64,000 bases of DNA from Psychroflexus maritimus. Its GTDB lineage: Bacteria > Bacteroidota > Bacteroidia > Flavobacteriales > Flavobacteriaceae. Made by a program: the position numbers and the translations under genes. Shown here one piece after another: positions 27,337-39,634 of this stretch (the first letter of the stretch is position 1; the number at the start of each line of letters is the position of its first letter). The stretch is from positions 124,001 to 188,000 of the forward strand of contig NZ_JAANAS010000039.1 of NCBI RefSeq assembly GCF_011089875.1, given 5' to 3'. Under the pieces are notes generated by a model. The model was not told where the DNA came from and did not search any database. It saw nothing but the letters and a program-made list of their open reading frames with translations.

Positions 27337-28629
27337 ATGATTTATAAAAGAAGTAGTGCACTTTTTAAGGAAGCACAAAAATACATACCCGGCGGAGTAA
27401 ATTCGCCGGTAAGAGCTTTTAATGCCGTTGGTGGCGAACCCATCTATGTAAAAGAAGCCAAAGGCGCTTATTTATACGACGAAGATGGTAACAAATTAAT
27501 TGATTACATTGCTTCTTGGGGACCCATGATTTTAGGCCATGCCTATCAACCCGTTGTAGATGCTGTTATTGAAAAAACAAAAAAAGGAACTTCCTATGGA
27601 ATTCCTACTGAAATAGAAACACAAATTGCCAAGTTAGCCGTTGAAATGGTGCCTGGAATTGATAAAATTAGGTTTGTAAATAGCGGAACGGAAGCTTGTA
27701 TGAGTGCTGTACGCTTAGCGCGTGGCTTTACAGGAAAAGATAAAATTATCAAATTTGCAGGGTGTTACCACGGGCACTCCGACTCCTTTTTAATTCAAGC
27801 GGGAAGTGGTGCAGTAACTTTTGGCGCTCCAAATAGTCCAGGCGTAACAAAAGGAACAGCAAAAGATACTCTATTAGCAAATTACAACGACTTAGCTGGG
27901 GTAAAAAAACTAATCGAAGCTAATCAAGGTGAAATAGCTTGTATTATTATTGAGCCTGTTCCAGGAAACATGGGATGTATTATTCCTAAGGAAGGATTTT
28001 TAGAAGGTTTAAGAGAACTTTGTCATCAACATTCTATCTTATTGATTTTTGACGAAGTAATGACCGGCTTTCGACTAGCCAAAGGAGGGGTTCAGGAATT
28101 ACTAGACGTACAAGCTGATATAGTTACTTTTGGAAAAGTAGTTGGTGGTGGTTTACCTGTGGGGGCTTTTGCAGCTAGAGAAGAAATTATGAATCATTTA
28201 GCTCCTGAAGGCCCCGTTTACCAAGCCGGTACCTTAAGCGGAAACCCCTTGGCTATGGCGGCAGGTTTAGCTATGCTTCAATCCTTAAACGAAAACAACG
28301 AAGTTTTTAAAAGTTTAGCCGATAAAACAAAATACTTACATGAAGGAATAGCTAAAGTTCTAACGGCACATGAAATACCGCATAGCATCAATCGACTAGG
28401 TTCAATGGTTTCTGTGCATTTTAACGAAGACCCTGTAGTTGATTTTGATTCGGCTGCTAAAGCTAATAATGAAACATTTAAAAAATATTTTCACGGTATG
28501 TTAAAGCGTGGTGTTTACCTCCCTCCTAGTGCTTTTGAAAGCTATTTCTTAAACGATGCATTAAGCTATGCGGATTTAGATTTCACGATTCAAGCTTTAA
28601 ACGATTTAGCACCTGAATTAAAGAATTAA
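27337..28629 (+). CDS. hemL: Glutamate-1-semialdehyde 2,1-aminomutase
   Basis: HemL converts glutamate-1-semialdehyde to 5-aminolevulinate, the entry of C5 haem synthesis. It has [16 protein letters not shown] near the N terminus, the PLP phosphate site [24 protein letters not shown], and catalytic K267 in [15 protein letters not shown]. The length of 430 residues is normal. It is the last gene of a probable three-gene operon; the 200 bases after it have no obvious terminator on this strand. Confidence 0.96.
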   Translation: MIYKRSSALFKEAQKYIPGGVNSPVRAFNAVGGEPIYVKEAKGAYLYDEDGNKLIDYIASWGPMILGHAYQPVVDAVIEKTKKGTSYGIPTEIETQIAKLAVEMVPGIDKIRFVNSGTEACMSAVRLARGFTGKDKIIKFAGCYHGHSDSFLIQAGSGAVTFGAPNSPGVTKGTAKDTLLANYNDLAGVKKLIEANQGEIACIIIEPVPGNMGCIIPKEGFLEGLRELCHQHSILLIFDEVMTGFRLAKGGVQELLDVQADIVTFGKVVGGGLPVGAFAAREEIMNHLAPEGPVYQAGTLSGNPLAMAAGLAMLQSLNENNEVFKSLADKTKYLHEGIAKVLTAHEIPHSINRLGSMVSVHFNEDPVVDFDSAAKANNETFKKYFHGMLKRGVYLPPSAFESYFLNDALSYADLDFTIQALNDLAPELKN

Positions 28630-28837
28630 GTCCGTCTTAAAATTGAAAGAATATTAAAACCCACTAATATTTAAGAGCGAGTTTTTTTTTAATCTCCACT
28701 TAGTGATTTTAGATAATTTAATAGCTTCAACGCTTTCTCTGATAAAAAATACAAGAACACTGCTTTAGCAAAACTGATTTTTTGTTTTTAATCCTGCACT
28801 TACAAATGCTTAATGCATTTGACGTTTAAATAAAAAT

Positions 28838-28865
28838 AAAACCACACTTTTTCAAGTGTGGTTTT
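28838..28865 (-). terminator. Terminator after the GIY-YIG/tRNA fragment
   Basis: A perfect 12-bp stem (AAAACCACACTT at 28838-28849, AAGTGTGGTTTT at 28854-28865) is followed on the minus strand by a T-rich tract (A-rich 28831-28841 on plus). It would end a minus-strand transcript running through the GIY-YIG ORF and the tRNA fragment. Confidence 0.75.
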
Positions 28866-28879
28866 GTGTTTGTGGGGTT

Positions 28880-29292
<413 letters not shown>

Positions 29293-29312
29293 TTTTATTA
29301 TTTCAACTAACT

Positions 29313-29374
29313 CAGAACCTGTGACCGTCCCGACATTAGAGTCGGGATGCTCTATCTAACTGAGCTACGCGACC
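29313..29374 (-). pseudogene. tRNA-Arg copy with rewritten anticodon arm, truncated in the T-arm
   Basis: Reading on the minus strand from 29374, GGTCGCGTAGCTCAGTT is identical to the 5' end of tRNA-Arg, but the anticodon arm is CCCGAC-(TCTAAT)-GTCGGG, and the similarity stops after CACAGGTTC in the T-arm. It lies 7 bases downstream of the -7 box of the tRNA promoter, so it would be the first segment of the tRNA transcript. It is separated from the intact tRNA by about 20 bases. Confidence 0.7.
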
Positions 29375-29386
29375 TTTTAGCGATCG

Positions 29387-29416
29387 CAAAGATAATGTTT
29401 CCTTTTATTTTACCAA
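29387..29416 (-). promoter_or_regulatory. Promoter of the tRNA-Arg locus
   Basis: On the minus strand a TTG -33 box (29416-29414) and TATCTTTG -7 box (29394-29387, then C) are spaced by exactly 19 bases. This matches the Bacteroidota consensus and the promoter of the tRNA-Ser/Pro operon. Confidence 0.7.
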
Positions 29417-29451
29417 GTGTTTATAGAAATAAAAAGTATATTTTTTCAAAA

Positions 29452-29478
29452 AAAATGTCCCGAAACTCGGGACATTTT
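29452..29478 (-). terminator. Terminator of the OmpA-family gene
   Basis: A perfect 12-bp stem (AAAATGTCCCGA at 29452-29463, TCGGGACATTTT at 29467-29478) with a 3-nt loop is followed by T-rich sequence on the minus strand. It lies 30 bases after the OmpA stop codon. Confidence 0.88.
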
Positions 29479-29507
29479 GATTTTCAATAAGTTCAATAAA
29501 AAACTGC

Positions 29508-30353
29508 TTATTTCATGTTTTTCATTCCATCTTCTATCATACCGAAGAACTGGTCTAACTTTGGAAGTACAACTATTCTTGTTCTTCTGTTTTTGGCTTT
29601 ACCATCTCTCGAATCGTTTGAAGCGATTGGCATATACTCACCTCTACCTGCTGCAGTCATACGCTTTGGATCAACATCAAACTCATTTTGTAAAATTCGA
29701 ACAACAGAAGTCGCTCTTTTTACACTTAAATCCCAATTATCAGTAATCACTTCTCTAGCTATTGGATCTGTATCAGTATGGCCTTCAACCATAAATTCAA
29801 ATTCTTTTTTATCATTTACTACTTGCGCAACTTTTTCCAATACTTTTCTAGCTTGTTGAGTAACTTCGTACTTTCCACTACCAAATAAAAGCTTATCGGA
29901 AATCGATACAAAAACAACTCCTTTCTCAACGCTAATTTCAATATCTTCATCATTTACATTATCAAGGGCACCTTTGAGGCTAGTTACAAGTGCAAGTGTT
30001 ACACTATCCTTTTTAGTAATAGCGTCCTGCATAGTCTTTATTTGCAAATCTTTTTCTTGCATACTTTCTAATGACTTCTCAAGGTTTTGAGCTCCAGTTT
30101 TAGAAATAGTAACAATTTCAGCTTGCGTGTTTAATAAAGCAGCATTGGTGTTTTCCAAGGTTTTAACTTGCTTTTCATACCCTTCCTTCAGGTTTTTCTT
30201 CTCTTCTTCACAAATATTTAATTGCATGTTAGCAGCTTTTAAATCGTTTTGTGTAGTTTCATAATCGTCATTTAAGTCATTGAATTTCTTTTTAGAAACA
30301 CAAGATGATGACAAAATAGCTAAAATTCCTAATAAAGCGAATCCTTTTTTCAT
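29508..30353 (-). CDS. OmpA-family peptidoglycan-associated lipoprotein
   Basis: The 281-residue protein has a lipobox-like SSSC-Val near residue 18, a long coiled-coil region (residues about 25-125), and a C-terminal OmpA domain (FEFMVEGHTDTDPIA, NWDLSVKRATSVVRIL, KNRRTRIVVLPKL). It tethers the outer membrane to peptidoglycan. A paralogue with the same layout is at 45601-46470 (VEGHADATPV, KNRRTTITLMP). Its promoter is at 30385-30414. Confidence 0.9.
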   Translation of the reverse strand: MKKGFALLGILAILSSSCVSKKKFNDLNDDYETTQNDLKAANMQLNICEEEKKNLKEGYEKQVKTLENTNAALLNTQAEIVTISKTGAQNLEKSLESMQEKDLQIKTMQDAITKKDSVTLALVTSLKGALDNVNDEDIEISVEKGVVFVSISDKLLFGSGKYEVTQQARKVLEKVAQVVNDKKEFEFMVEGHTDTDPIAREVITDNWDLSVKRATSVVRILQNEFDVDPKRMTAAGRGEYMPIASNDSRDGKAKNRRTRIVVLPKLDQFFGMIEDGMKNMK

Positions 30354-30384
30354 TGTCTTATTTTAATTTGTTATTTAATAACTG

Positions 30385-30414
30385 CAAAAATATATTGTTT
30401 ATTGCAGATAACAA
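30385..30414 (-). promoter_or_regulatory. Promoter of the OmpA-family gene
   Basis: On the minus strand a TTG box (30414-30412) and TATTTTTG (30392-30385, then C) are 19 bases apart, as in the tRNA promoters here. The start codon is 32 bases downstream. The rest of the 340-base region up to katG is very A+T-rich; a TATATTTG box at 30659-30666 may serve katG, but no correctly spaced -33 box is seen. Confidence 0.6.
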
Positions 30415-30679
30415 TCATTTAACAACAATTTATATTCAATAAGTTTAAGTGATAATTAATAATGAATACAATAAGACTATTTACCCTTATTCTTCTGCAT
30501 AAAGGTTTTTTAATAGCAATTCATGTGTTGTATGTATATCATTCTTTTATCATAAAACATCAATTAACCTTATAATTATTTTTTTTAAAATAATTTTTTC
30601 TTATGGCATGATAATGTTTTAAGATAAATTTGAAAATTTAGTTGTTTATTTTATAACGTATATTTGTATTTGAATTTAA

Positions 30680-32974
<2,295 letters not shown>

Positions 32975-32992
32975 TCTAATCTAAATTCCTAG

Positions 32993-33027
32993 AAAATCCC
33001 AAATTGAAAAGTTTGGGATTTTTTTTA
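32993..33027 (+). terminator. Terminator of katG
   Basis: An 11-bp stem AAAATCCCAAA/TTTGGGATTTT (32993-33003, 33012-33022), extended by two pairs to a GAAA tetraloop, is followed by a run of T. It lies 18 bases after the katG stop. Confidence 0.9.
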
Positions 33028-33720
33028 TAATAAATATTGTAATATGCGTCTAACTCGCAAGGCGAATGAACATTGTGCTTTGCGCTTGTTTTTTTTAAAA
33101 CCTACTCTGATGCTATGAATTTTTTCAGGTAAGTCTTCAAACATAAATTCATCCGTCCAATCGTCACCAAAGCACAAAATCTCATCAAAGTTTACTTGCT
33201 TTTGAATTTGTGTACTTGCCCTCCCCTTACTTACTTTAGTACTTTTAACTTCAAGAACTTTGTTTCCGTCTAGCATCGTTAAATCGGTATTTGCTATAAA
33301 ACTATTCAAAACAGTCTTAATTTCTGTTAGACTTTTTCGAGCTAGCTCTTTATCAACTATAGGGTGATACCACGCCAAATAAAATTTCTTTTTTTCAATA
33401 CTACTTCCTGGTGTTCGGTCAACAAATTTTTCAAAAACAGAAAGTACACTTGGTATCCATTCGGTTTTCAAGTTTTCTGTCATTTTCCACTTGCCCAGCT
33501 TGGGTTTATAATACACACCGTGGTCTGAAACTAAATCAATAAGAAGTTTTCCTAACCAAGATTCTAGCGTTTTTTAATCACGTCCACTAATTACAACTAC
33601 AGGCGTTTTTTCTTATTGGTCAGTTGAGTAATCAAATTAATTCGGCATTTATTCGATCTGATAATTGATATTCTGGCACTATTAAGGCATTAATTACAAA
33701 ATAGTTTATTTTAGACTAGA
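33025..33720 (-). pseudogene. Decayed trehalose-6-phosphate phosphatase part of a TPS/TPP gene
   Basis: An open frame of 163 codons (33025-33516) encodes the C-terminal HAD phosphatase part, with FGDDWTDEFMFEDLP and a linker region typical of trehalose-phosphatase. Upstream, the same frame continues through GVYYK and TLESWLG to VVVISGRD, interrupted by a TAA at 33574-33576. Farther upstream LITQLTNKKK lies in another frame, so there is also a frameshift. The DYDGTL nucleophile region and the glycosyltransferase domain are absent. The remnant was probably a bifunctional trehalose synthase/phosphatase. Confidence 0.75.
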
Positions 33721-33786
33721 TCAGCTTAAATTATAGGAATAAATGAGATGTGTTTAAAATCATATTTTATATTTTTATGCAAAAAA

Positions 33787-34893
33787 ATGAAACTGTTTAA
33801 ATTCATCTTATCATTTTTAGTTATTAGTTCTTTTTCTGCTTGCTTAAACGAGTCAAATGAAAAACAAAATACCCCCCAACCAAGTCTAGAATTTAAAGAA
33901 ATTGACTTGAAGGAAGCTAGTTTATTAGTTGATAACCCACTAAAGTGTATTGACCAAAAGTATCCTTATAAAACTTCTGTTGTTTACAATGCTGATGAAG
34001 ATGTTGTTCCTCCTAATGAAATTCACCCTAGCTTTTATGGTTGTTTTGATTGGCATTCAGCAGTACACGGTCATTGGTCTTTAGTAGTTTTATTAAAAAA
34101 ATTTCCAGACCTTCCTGAAGCCGAAGAAATTAAAACAAAGCTCATTAAAAATTTGAGCCGGTCAAATATTGAAAAAGAAGTTGAATTTTTTACTTCTGAA
34201 AATAATACAAGTTTTGAACGAACATACGGTTGGGCTTGGTTGTTTCAATTAGCTACTGAATTGAAAACTTGGAAAAACCCACTAGCTAAAGACTTGCTTA
34301 ATAATTTAAAGCCTTTGTTAGAGTTACTTGAAAAGCAAAGCCTAGAATTTCTTCCTAAACTAACACAGCCAATTCGCGTTGGTGAACACAGCAATACGGC
34401 TTTTGCTCTTAATCTGATGCTAGATTATGCGCAAGTAGTTCAACATAAAGAATTGGAAGAATTAATCAAAAAATCAGCTTTAAATTTTTACCAAAACGAC
34501 AAGAATTGTCCTATAAGTTGGGAACCTAGCGGCTTCGATTTCCTGTCGCCATGCCTTGAAGAGGCAAGATTAATGAGTAAAGTACTTGAGAAAAAGGATT
34601 TTATGGTATGGATTAATGATTTTCTTCCTCAACTTGCCGATGACGATTTCTACCTTGACTACGCGAAGGTAAGTGATAGAAAAGACGGTAAATTGGTTCA
34701 CTTAGATGGTTTAAACTTTTCAAGAGCTTGGAACTTTTACGAGTTAAGTCAAAATTTTGAAGAACTTAAGCACCTTAGTGATTTAGGTGACTTTCACTTT
34801 ATTAAAACCTATCCAAATTTGTTTGGCGATAGCTACGAAGGTTCACATTGGTTAGGAAGTTTTGCTTTATATGCCTTAGAAATTAGAAAGTAA
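33787..34893 (+). CDS. DUF2891-family lipoprotein
   Basis: The preferred ATG at 33787 (MKLFKFILSF) gives a good lipoprotein signal (SFSAC-Leu); an ATG at 33748 would add 13 residues before it. The mature protein (about 345 residues) shows the DUF2891 features: FYGCFDWHSAVHGHWSLV near the N terminus, SFERTYGWAWLF, GEHSNTAFAL and YEGSHWLGSFALYAL at the end. It resembles alpha/alpha-barrel enzymes that act on sugars or other small substrates in the envelope. Function unknown. Confidence 0.85.
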   Translation: MKLFKFILSFLVISSFSACLNESNEKQNTPQPSLEFKEIDLKEASLLVDNPLKCIDQKYPYKTSVVYNADEDVVPPNEIHPSFYGCFDWHSAVHGHWSLVVLLKKFPDLPEAEEIKTKLIKNLSRSNIEKEVEFFTSENNTSFERTYGWAWLFQLATELKTWKNPLAKDLLNNLKPLLELLEKQSLEFLPKLTQPIRVGEHSNTAFALNLMLDYAQVVQHKELEELIKKSALNFYQNDKNCPISWEPSGFDFLSPCLEEARLMSKVLEKKDFMVWINDFLPQLADDDFYLDYAKVSDRKDGKLVHLDGLNFSRAWNFYELSQNFEELKHLSDLGDFHFIKTYPNLFGDSYEGSHWLGSFALYALEIRK

Positions 34894-34939
34894 AAAAAAA
34901 TCAATAGCTAGTTTAAATACCAATGAAGTTTAAATTTAA

Positions 34940-36106
34940 TTAACGCCTGAATTTTTGACTCATATCAAATACCTGCAATAAAATTTGTTCATCGTCTTTA
35001 GAAAATTCAATTTTTCTTCTTGCCATCACTAGTTTAGCTACTTCAAAGGCTTTGTTAGTTTTGTAAGTGGTTGTACCTGCACTTCCACCCCAGGAAAAAC
35101 TTGGAATAAAATTTCTAGGAAAACCTGCTCCAAAAATATTAGCGCTTACCCCAATTACAGTTCCTGTATTAAACATGGTATTGATTCCACATTTTGAATG
35201 GTCTCCTATCATTAAGCCACAAAACTGCAAACCTGTATCAGCAAATCGTTCTTCTGCATAATTCCATAAACGCACTGGTGCATAATTATTTTTAAGATTA
35301 GAAGTGTTAGTATCGGCACCAATATTCACCCATTCACCTAAAACCGAATTTCCTAAAAAGCCATCGTGTCCTTTGTTTGAATAGCCAAAAATAACCGAAT
35401 TACTTACCTCACCTCCTACTTTTGAATGGGGACCAACAGTGGTTCCTGTATAAATTTTTGCTCCCATTTTTAAGGTGGAAGAGTCACATAATGCAAACGG
35501 ACCTCTAACGGAACAATTTTCCATGATTTCTGCGTTTTTCCCAATGTAAATCGGCCCTTCTGAAGCATTTAAACTTCCGTTGTAAAGTTTTGCGCCTTCC
35601 TCAATAAAAATATTTTCTGAATTAACAGTAAAAACACTTTGTGGAATAGCTTGCGATTTTCTTCCTTTTGTGAGCATATCAAAGTCGGCTTTAATACACT
35701 CATGATTTTTACTAAAAATATCCCAGGTGTATTTGATGCTAATCACTTCAGCCGAAAGTTCTATTTTTTCTAAAGCACTAAAATCTTCAATTTTTTGATA
35801 TGCTTTGTAAGCCACCACTTCATCTTTATCGGTTAGATAAGTTGAAGTTTTTAAAGCTTTAATTTCTGCTATAAATGCTTCATTGGGCAAATAAGAAGCG
35901 TTGACATAAACATGTTCTCCTTCAGCTTTCAAACTAGGGTATTTCGCTTGTAAGTAGTCTTCAGTTAAAAATCCAACTTCGCAATGAAACAGCTTTTCCC
36001 ATTTTTCTGAAATACTTAGAATTCCTACTCTAATTTCAGCAACAGGGCGCGTAAAAGTGAAAGGGAGTAAACTTGTTCTATGTTGATCGAATAAAATAAT
36101 TTGCAT
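34940..36106 (-). CDS. GlmU-like left-handed beta-helix protein
   Basis: The 388-residue protein starts MQIILFDQHRTSLLPFTFTR and continues RPVAEIRVGI, which replaces the GGxGxR nucleotidyltransferase loop of GlmU. The C-terminal half (residues about 180-330) has hexapeptide repeats of the left-handed beta-helix (IGKNAEIMENCSVRG, LKMGAKIYTGTTVG, GDHSKCGINTMFNTGT). Databases often call this a putative sugar nucleotidyltransferase. Its catalytic activity is uncertain. It precedes a flippase on the same strand. Confidence 0.8.
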   Translation of the reverse strand: MQIILFDQHRTSLLPFTFTRPVAEIRVGILSISEKWEKLFHCEVGFLTEDYLQAKYPSLKAEGEHVYVNASYLPNEAFIAEIKALKTSTYLTDKDEVVAYKAYQKIEDFSALEKIELSAEVISIKYTWDIFSKNHECIKADFDMLTKGRKSQAIPQSVFTVNSENIFIEEGAKLYNGSLNASEGPIYIGKNAEIMENCSVRGPFALCDSSTLKMGAKIYTGTTVGPHSKVGGEVSNSVIFGYSNKGHDGFLGNSVLGEWVNIGADTNTSNLKNNYAPVRLWNYAEERFADTGLQFCGLMIGDHSKCGINTMFNTGTVIGVSANIFGAGFPRNFIPSFSWGGSAGTTTYKTNKAFEVAKLVMARRKIEFSKDDEQILLQVFDMSQKFRR

Positions 36107-36190
36107 GAATATTGATTTTAGGCTAAAATATTAAATTGATGGCTAATTTTTGATTTTTAAGTGAAAAAGCTTCAGTAAAAAATTGAATTT

Positions 36191-37654
36191 TTATTTTTTG
36201 AAGTATTTTGTCATTTGAAAAGCAAAGTTGGAAATGTCTTCAGAAAGATTTAAGCGAATTACAATATATAAGTAAGCTAAACCAAGAAGAAGAGACTTTA
36301 AAGCGATGTTCAACAAAGGATGAAATGGGAATTCCCAGAAGTAAAAACCAAAGCAAAAAACAAATAATATACTGAAAATCCAACCCGTAGATGAACTAAA
36401 GGGGTGCATTTTAAACTTGAAGTAAACAAATACTAATTTCACCGTATTGTATAAAAAATAAGCGATAAATGTAGCATAAGCAGCTCCGTAAATGCCGTAA
36501 GCAGGGATCATTATTAAATTCAAAATAACAGCTAAAACAACTATTAGTACGCCTAATATTAAGACAAATCGGTAATAATCCGAATTAAACAGAATACTAT
36601 TGTTGTTGGCAAGTAGATTTTGATATAATTTTTCAATTCCTAAAAGCAAAACAATACTAACACCGGCGCGGTAATTTTCATCTATAAGTAGATATAGCTG
36701 TTGAATATTTACCAAAATTAAGCAAAAAATGAGACCGCTTACTACTACTAAAGTAATGGAGCTTTTTTTATACAGATTATCTAATTCTTGTTTTTTATTT
36801 TGATTGAGTAAACTCGCAGTTATGGGATAAGTAATTTGATGCATAGCACGTTGGGGCACGCCAATTACGGCGGCAATATAAACGCCAATTCCGTAAGTGG
36901 CTACATCACTCAAAGGCAAATAACGTTCAATCATAGTTTTATCTAAATCAAACAGGAAAACAGCCACCGTACCAGCAATAAAAATGAGAAAGGAATACTT
37001 GATTAAATTGCTTCGGTTGGTTGGAAAGCTGAAATTAAATATTGGCTGGTAAGTGTTTAAGGCATAAATCATTACAATTAAAGTACGAATAATATACAAA
37101 CCTACTAAGGCATAGATAAAAGCGTCTAAGTTAATCCACTTAAAGTAAAGACCGAGGAGCAATACTACAATACAAACACGATGAAAAACTTCCTTCATTA
37201 AGTTTCCAAAGGTACTTTTCATAAAAACTTTACACCAAGCGTAAAATATTTCAAAATAAGCTATGGAAATAGCAATAACTATAATTAACCAAGCGTGTTT
37301 TTTAACAAGTTCATTACTTCCTTCAAAATAGTTAGCAATGTAGTCAAAACCTAAAAATCCAATAATACCTAATCCTCCGCCAAAAATTAAAGGAACAATT
37401 AAACTTAAACTTAGAAGCTGGTCTTGACTCTTTTTTTCTGTATATGCGCTAAAGAATTTAACTAAGGTATTTTGCGCACCAAAAGCCATAAAGGGCCAAA
37501 TTAAGTTGGATGTTGAAAGCAAAAAAGTTACCAAACCGTAATAGTCCGGTGTAAGAAATTTTGGATATAAAAAAAGCACATTTACAGCTCCAAAAATGAA
37601 ACCAAAATAAGTTGAAAACAAATTAGTAATGGATTGCTTAGCTACAACACCCAT
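36191..37654 (-). CDS. Oligosaccharide flippase-family (Wzx/MATE-like) membrane protein
   Basis: The 487-residue membrane protein has about 12-14 hydrophobic segments (for example LFLYPKFLTPDYYGLVTFLL, FLFLILIVNI-like segments, VVLAVILNLIMIPAYGIYGA). It belongs to the polysaccharide-biosynthesis (Wzx) branch of the MOP superfamily, which flips lipid-linked sugars. No glycosyltransferase genes lie nearby; the GlmU-like gene downstream is 85 bases away. Confidence 0.85.
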   Translation of the reverse strand: MGVVAKQSITNLFSTYFGFIFGAVNVLFLYPKFLTPDYYGLVTFLLSTSNLIWPFMAFGAQNTLVKFFSAYTEKKSQDQLLSLSLIVPLIFGGGLGIIGFLGFDYIANYFEGSNELVKKHAWLIIVIAISIAYFEIFYAWCKVFMKSTFGNLMKEVFHRVCIVVLLLGLYFKWINLDAFIYALVGLYIIRTLIVMIYALNTYQPIFNFSFPTNRSNLIKYSFLIFIAGTVAVFLFDLDKTMIERYLPLSDVATYGIGVYIAAVIGVPQRAMHQITYPITASLLNQNKKQELDNLYKKSSITLVVVSGLIFCLILVNIQQLYLLIDENYRAGVSIVLLLGIEKLYQNLLANNNSILFNSDYYRFVLILGVLIVVLAVILNLIMIPAYGIYGAAYATFIAYFLYNTVKLVFVYFKFKMHPFSSSTGWIFSILFVFCFGFYFWEFPFHPLLNIALKSLLLGLAYLYIVIRLNLSEDISNFAFQMTKYFKK

Positions 37655-37755
37655 GTAAGTTTAATTTTGGGTAAAGATAGTTAGTTTGCCTTAAAATTTT
37701 AAGCTTAGCAGTATTTTCTTTAAACTATAGTTTTAGCAAAAAAAGACAAATTCTT

Positions 37756-38364
37756 TTATACTAAACGTTCCTTAATTACCGATTGCACTATATCTACCGC
37801 CACATTATTGTATTTATTGTTTGGAATAATTAAATCGGCATATTCTTTTGTTGGTTCAATAAACTGTTGGTGCATGGGTTTGAGGGTGGTTTGGTAACGC
37901 TGAAGAACTTCATCTAAGTCTCTGCCTCGCTCTTGAATGTCTCGCTTTAATCTTCTTATTAAACGCTCATCACTATCGGCATGCACAAACAGTTTAATGT
38001 CAAATAAATCGCGTAAGTCTTGGTGGGCTAAAACTAAAATTCCTTCTACAATCATTACTTTTTTGGGCAAAGTTGTTACGGTTTCTCCGGTGCGATTGTG
38101 TTCTTTAAATGAATATACGGGCTGTTCTACGGGAACACCTGCTTTTAAGGAAAGTAAATGCTCGTGAAGTAATTCAAAGTCAATGGATTTAGGGTGATCA
38201 AAGTTGATTTTTTTTCGTTCTTCAAAGCTTAAGTGAGTGGTGTCCATGTAATAGGAATCTTGGTAAATCACATCTACTTCATCGTGTTGTAATTCGTTGA
38301 TGATATGGTTAACCACAGTGGTTTTTCCGCTTCCTGTACCTCCAGCTATTCCTATTATTAGCAT
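37756..38364 (-). CDS. udk: Uridine kinase
   Basis: The 202-residue P-loop kinase phosphorylates uridine and cytidine in nucleoside salvage. It has Walker A GIAGGTGSGKTT (residues about 4-15), YQDSYYMDTTHLS, the NFDHPKSIDFELL segment, and KLFVHADSDERLIRRLKRD. The upp gene, another pyrimidine salvage enzyme, is at 46494. The 449 bases upstream of this gene hold the repeat cluster 38441-38750. Confidence 0.94.
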   Translation of the reverse strand: MLIIGIAGGTGSGKTTVVNHIINELQHDEVDVIYQDSYYMDTTHLSFEERKKINFDHPKSIDFELLHEHLLSLKAGVPVEQPVYSFKEHNRTGETVTTLPKKVMIVEGILVLAHQDLRDLFDIKLFVHADSDERLIRRLKRDIQERGRDLDEVLQRYQTTLKPMHQQFIEPTKEYADLIIPNNKYNNVAVDIVQSVIKERLV

Positions 38365-38440
38365 AGTTTTAATTTTCGCGCAAAAGTAAACAAATTTTGG
38401 AATTAATTTTTACCCTCTCCTCCAAGCTTTCTTCTTTATT

Positions 38441-38750
38441 TCACGCAGAGCACACAGAGCTTAAAACGCAAAGTGCACAGAGAAATTTATTTAAAATTTA
38501 TAGACTCTCGCAAAGGCGCAATGCCGCAAAGCTTCCAAACTCTTCGTTTTAATCACCGCAAAGACGCAAAGAACGCAGAGAAATTTATTTAAAATTCATA
38601 ATTTATAGACTCTCGCTAAGGAGCAAAGGCGCAAAGCATTGTAATTTATAATTTACTAAATCTTAATTCTTTGTACTTACTACTTAATTCTTTTTTCACG
38701 CTTAAATCACTACAAAGACACAAAGAACACAAAGAAATTTATTTAAAATT
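38441..38750. repeat. Cluster of CACAAAG/CGCAAAG interspersed repeats
   Basis: Two alternating modules occur: A (GCAAAGACGCAAAGAACGCA, then AGAGAAATTTATTTAAAATT), with three diverged copies at about 38441-38490, 38552-38600 and 38705-38750; and B (GACTCTCGCAAAGGCGCAA and variants), with copies at about 38503-38533 and 38608-38637. The same modules occur at 55491-55630 and 56121-56505. The region is non-coding. Such repeats are dispersed in many Bacteroidota genomes; the origin is unknown. Confidence 0.75.
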
Positions 38751-38813
38751 CATAATTTAAAATTTATTTACTATCATTTTCAAATGACGAAAGACCTCTA
38801 AAAACAATCCAAA

Positions 38814-39362
38814 TTAGTGTTCAAAAAAATAAACTTCGGTAGCTCCTTTTCCGTATTCGTAAAAGTCGGCTTCATAAAAATCCAAATGTTCAAAACGCCT
38901 TAATAAAGTATCTATTTCGTTTTTTAATACCCCTTCTCCTACTCCATGAATTAAAACCACACGTTTTATTCGTCTCTTAAAGGCGAATTCAATTTTGTGT
39001 TTAGCGGTATCGAGTTGCAGATTTAGGATTTCAAAATTCGACATATTTTGCCAATGATCAGTGAGTTTTTCAATGTGTAAATCGACCTCCATAGGTGGAG
39101 GAAGTTTATCTTTTGGTCTTTTCTTTGAACGCTTCTTTTGTTCCTTTTGCAAATCGATGGCACGTTGCACATTCAATTCAGTATAATCAATTGTAATGCT
39201 TTCCTTTGGTGTATGAATCAACTGTTTGGGAGTTGCTTTTACCAAGAAACCTTCGGTCGTTTCCACCTCAATTCCCTCAGAAGAAATCTTGACAATTTGC
39301 CCCTTGATTACATCATCAATCCATTCAACAAAATCACCTACAAGAAATTTATTTTTCGCCAT
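38814..39362 (-). CDS. Smr-domain protein
   Basis: The 182-residue protein has an N-terminal beta-barrel-like segment (DFVEWIDDVIKGQIVKISSEG, DUF2027-like), a basic linker (KKRSKKRPKDKLPPP) and a C-terminal Smr domain (EVDLHIEKL, KRVVLIHGVGEGVLKNEI, GATEVYFF). It corresponds to the MutS2 C-terminal nuclease domain without the ATPase. It is likely a nuclease or nucleic-acid-binding protein. Confidence 0.82.
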   Translation of the reverse strand: MAKNKFLVGDFVEWIDDVIKGQIVKISSEGIEVETTEGFLVKATPKQLIHTPKESITIDYTELNVQRAIDLQKEQKKRSKKRPKDKLPPPMEVDLHIEKLTDHWQNMSNFEILNLQLDTAKHKIEFAFKRRIKRVVLIHGVGEGVLKNEIDTLLRRFEHLDFYEADFYEYGKGATEVYFFEH

Positions 39363-39379
39363 TTGTTAGAAAGTAAATA

Positions 39380-39634
39380 TTAGCTTTTTTCTTCGTGATT
39401 TTCAACAGTTACATCTTCTTTATGGTCTTTATTTGATTTGGGTTGATCTTCAGAAGCATCAGATTTATTGTCGGAAACCCATTGTTGCGTTGATTTGTAC
39501 AATCCATACATTAAAACAACAAGTCCTGCAATCTGGAAATAAGCCTCTTCTTGTTCATAAACTAAGCTATAAATCAATAAAGCTGCTCCAATAACAATAA
39601 GAAAAGTATTAATAGTTTGACTCTTAGTATTCAT
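39380..39634 (-). CDS. Small two-pass membrane protein
   Basis: The ATG at 39634 (MNTKSQTIN) gives 84 residues; a GTG at 39685 would add 17 residues that look like a hydrophobic chance extension. Two hydrophobic segments (FLIVIGAALLIYSLVY and YFQIAGLVVLMYGLYKS) are followed by a charged Asp/Lys/Glu tail. Family not recognised. It lies 17 bases upstream of the Smr gene and is probably co-transcribed. Confidence 0.55.
   Translation of the reverse strand: MNTKSQTINTFLIVIGAALLIYSLVYEQEEAYFQIAGLVVLMYGLYKSTQQWVSDNKSDASEDQPKSNKDHKEDVTVENHEEKS

Noticed and set aside
29417-29746. A 109-codon open frame on the + strand over the OmpA 3' end
   Set aside because: It lies opposite a well supported OmpA domain and across its terminator.
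38441-38750. CRISPR array in the repeat cluster
   Set aside because: Repeats are diverged, of two kinds, with irregular spacing, and there are no cas genes nearby.
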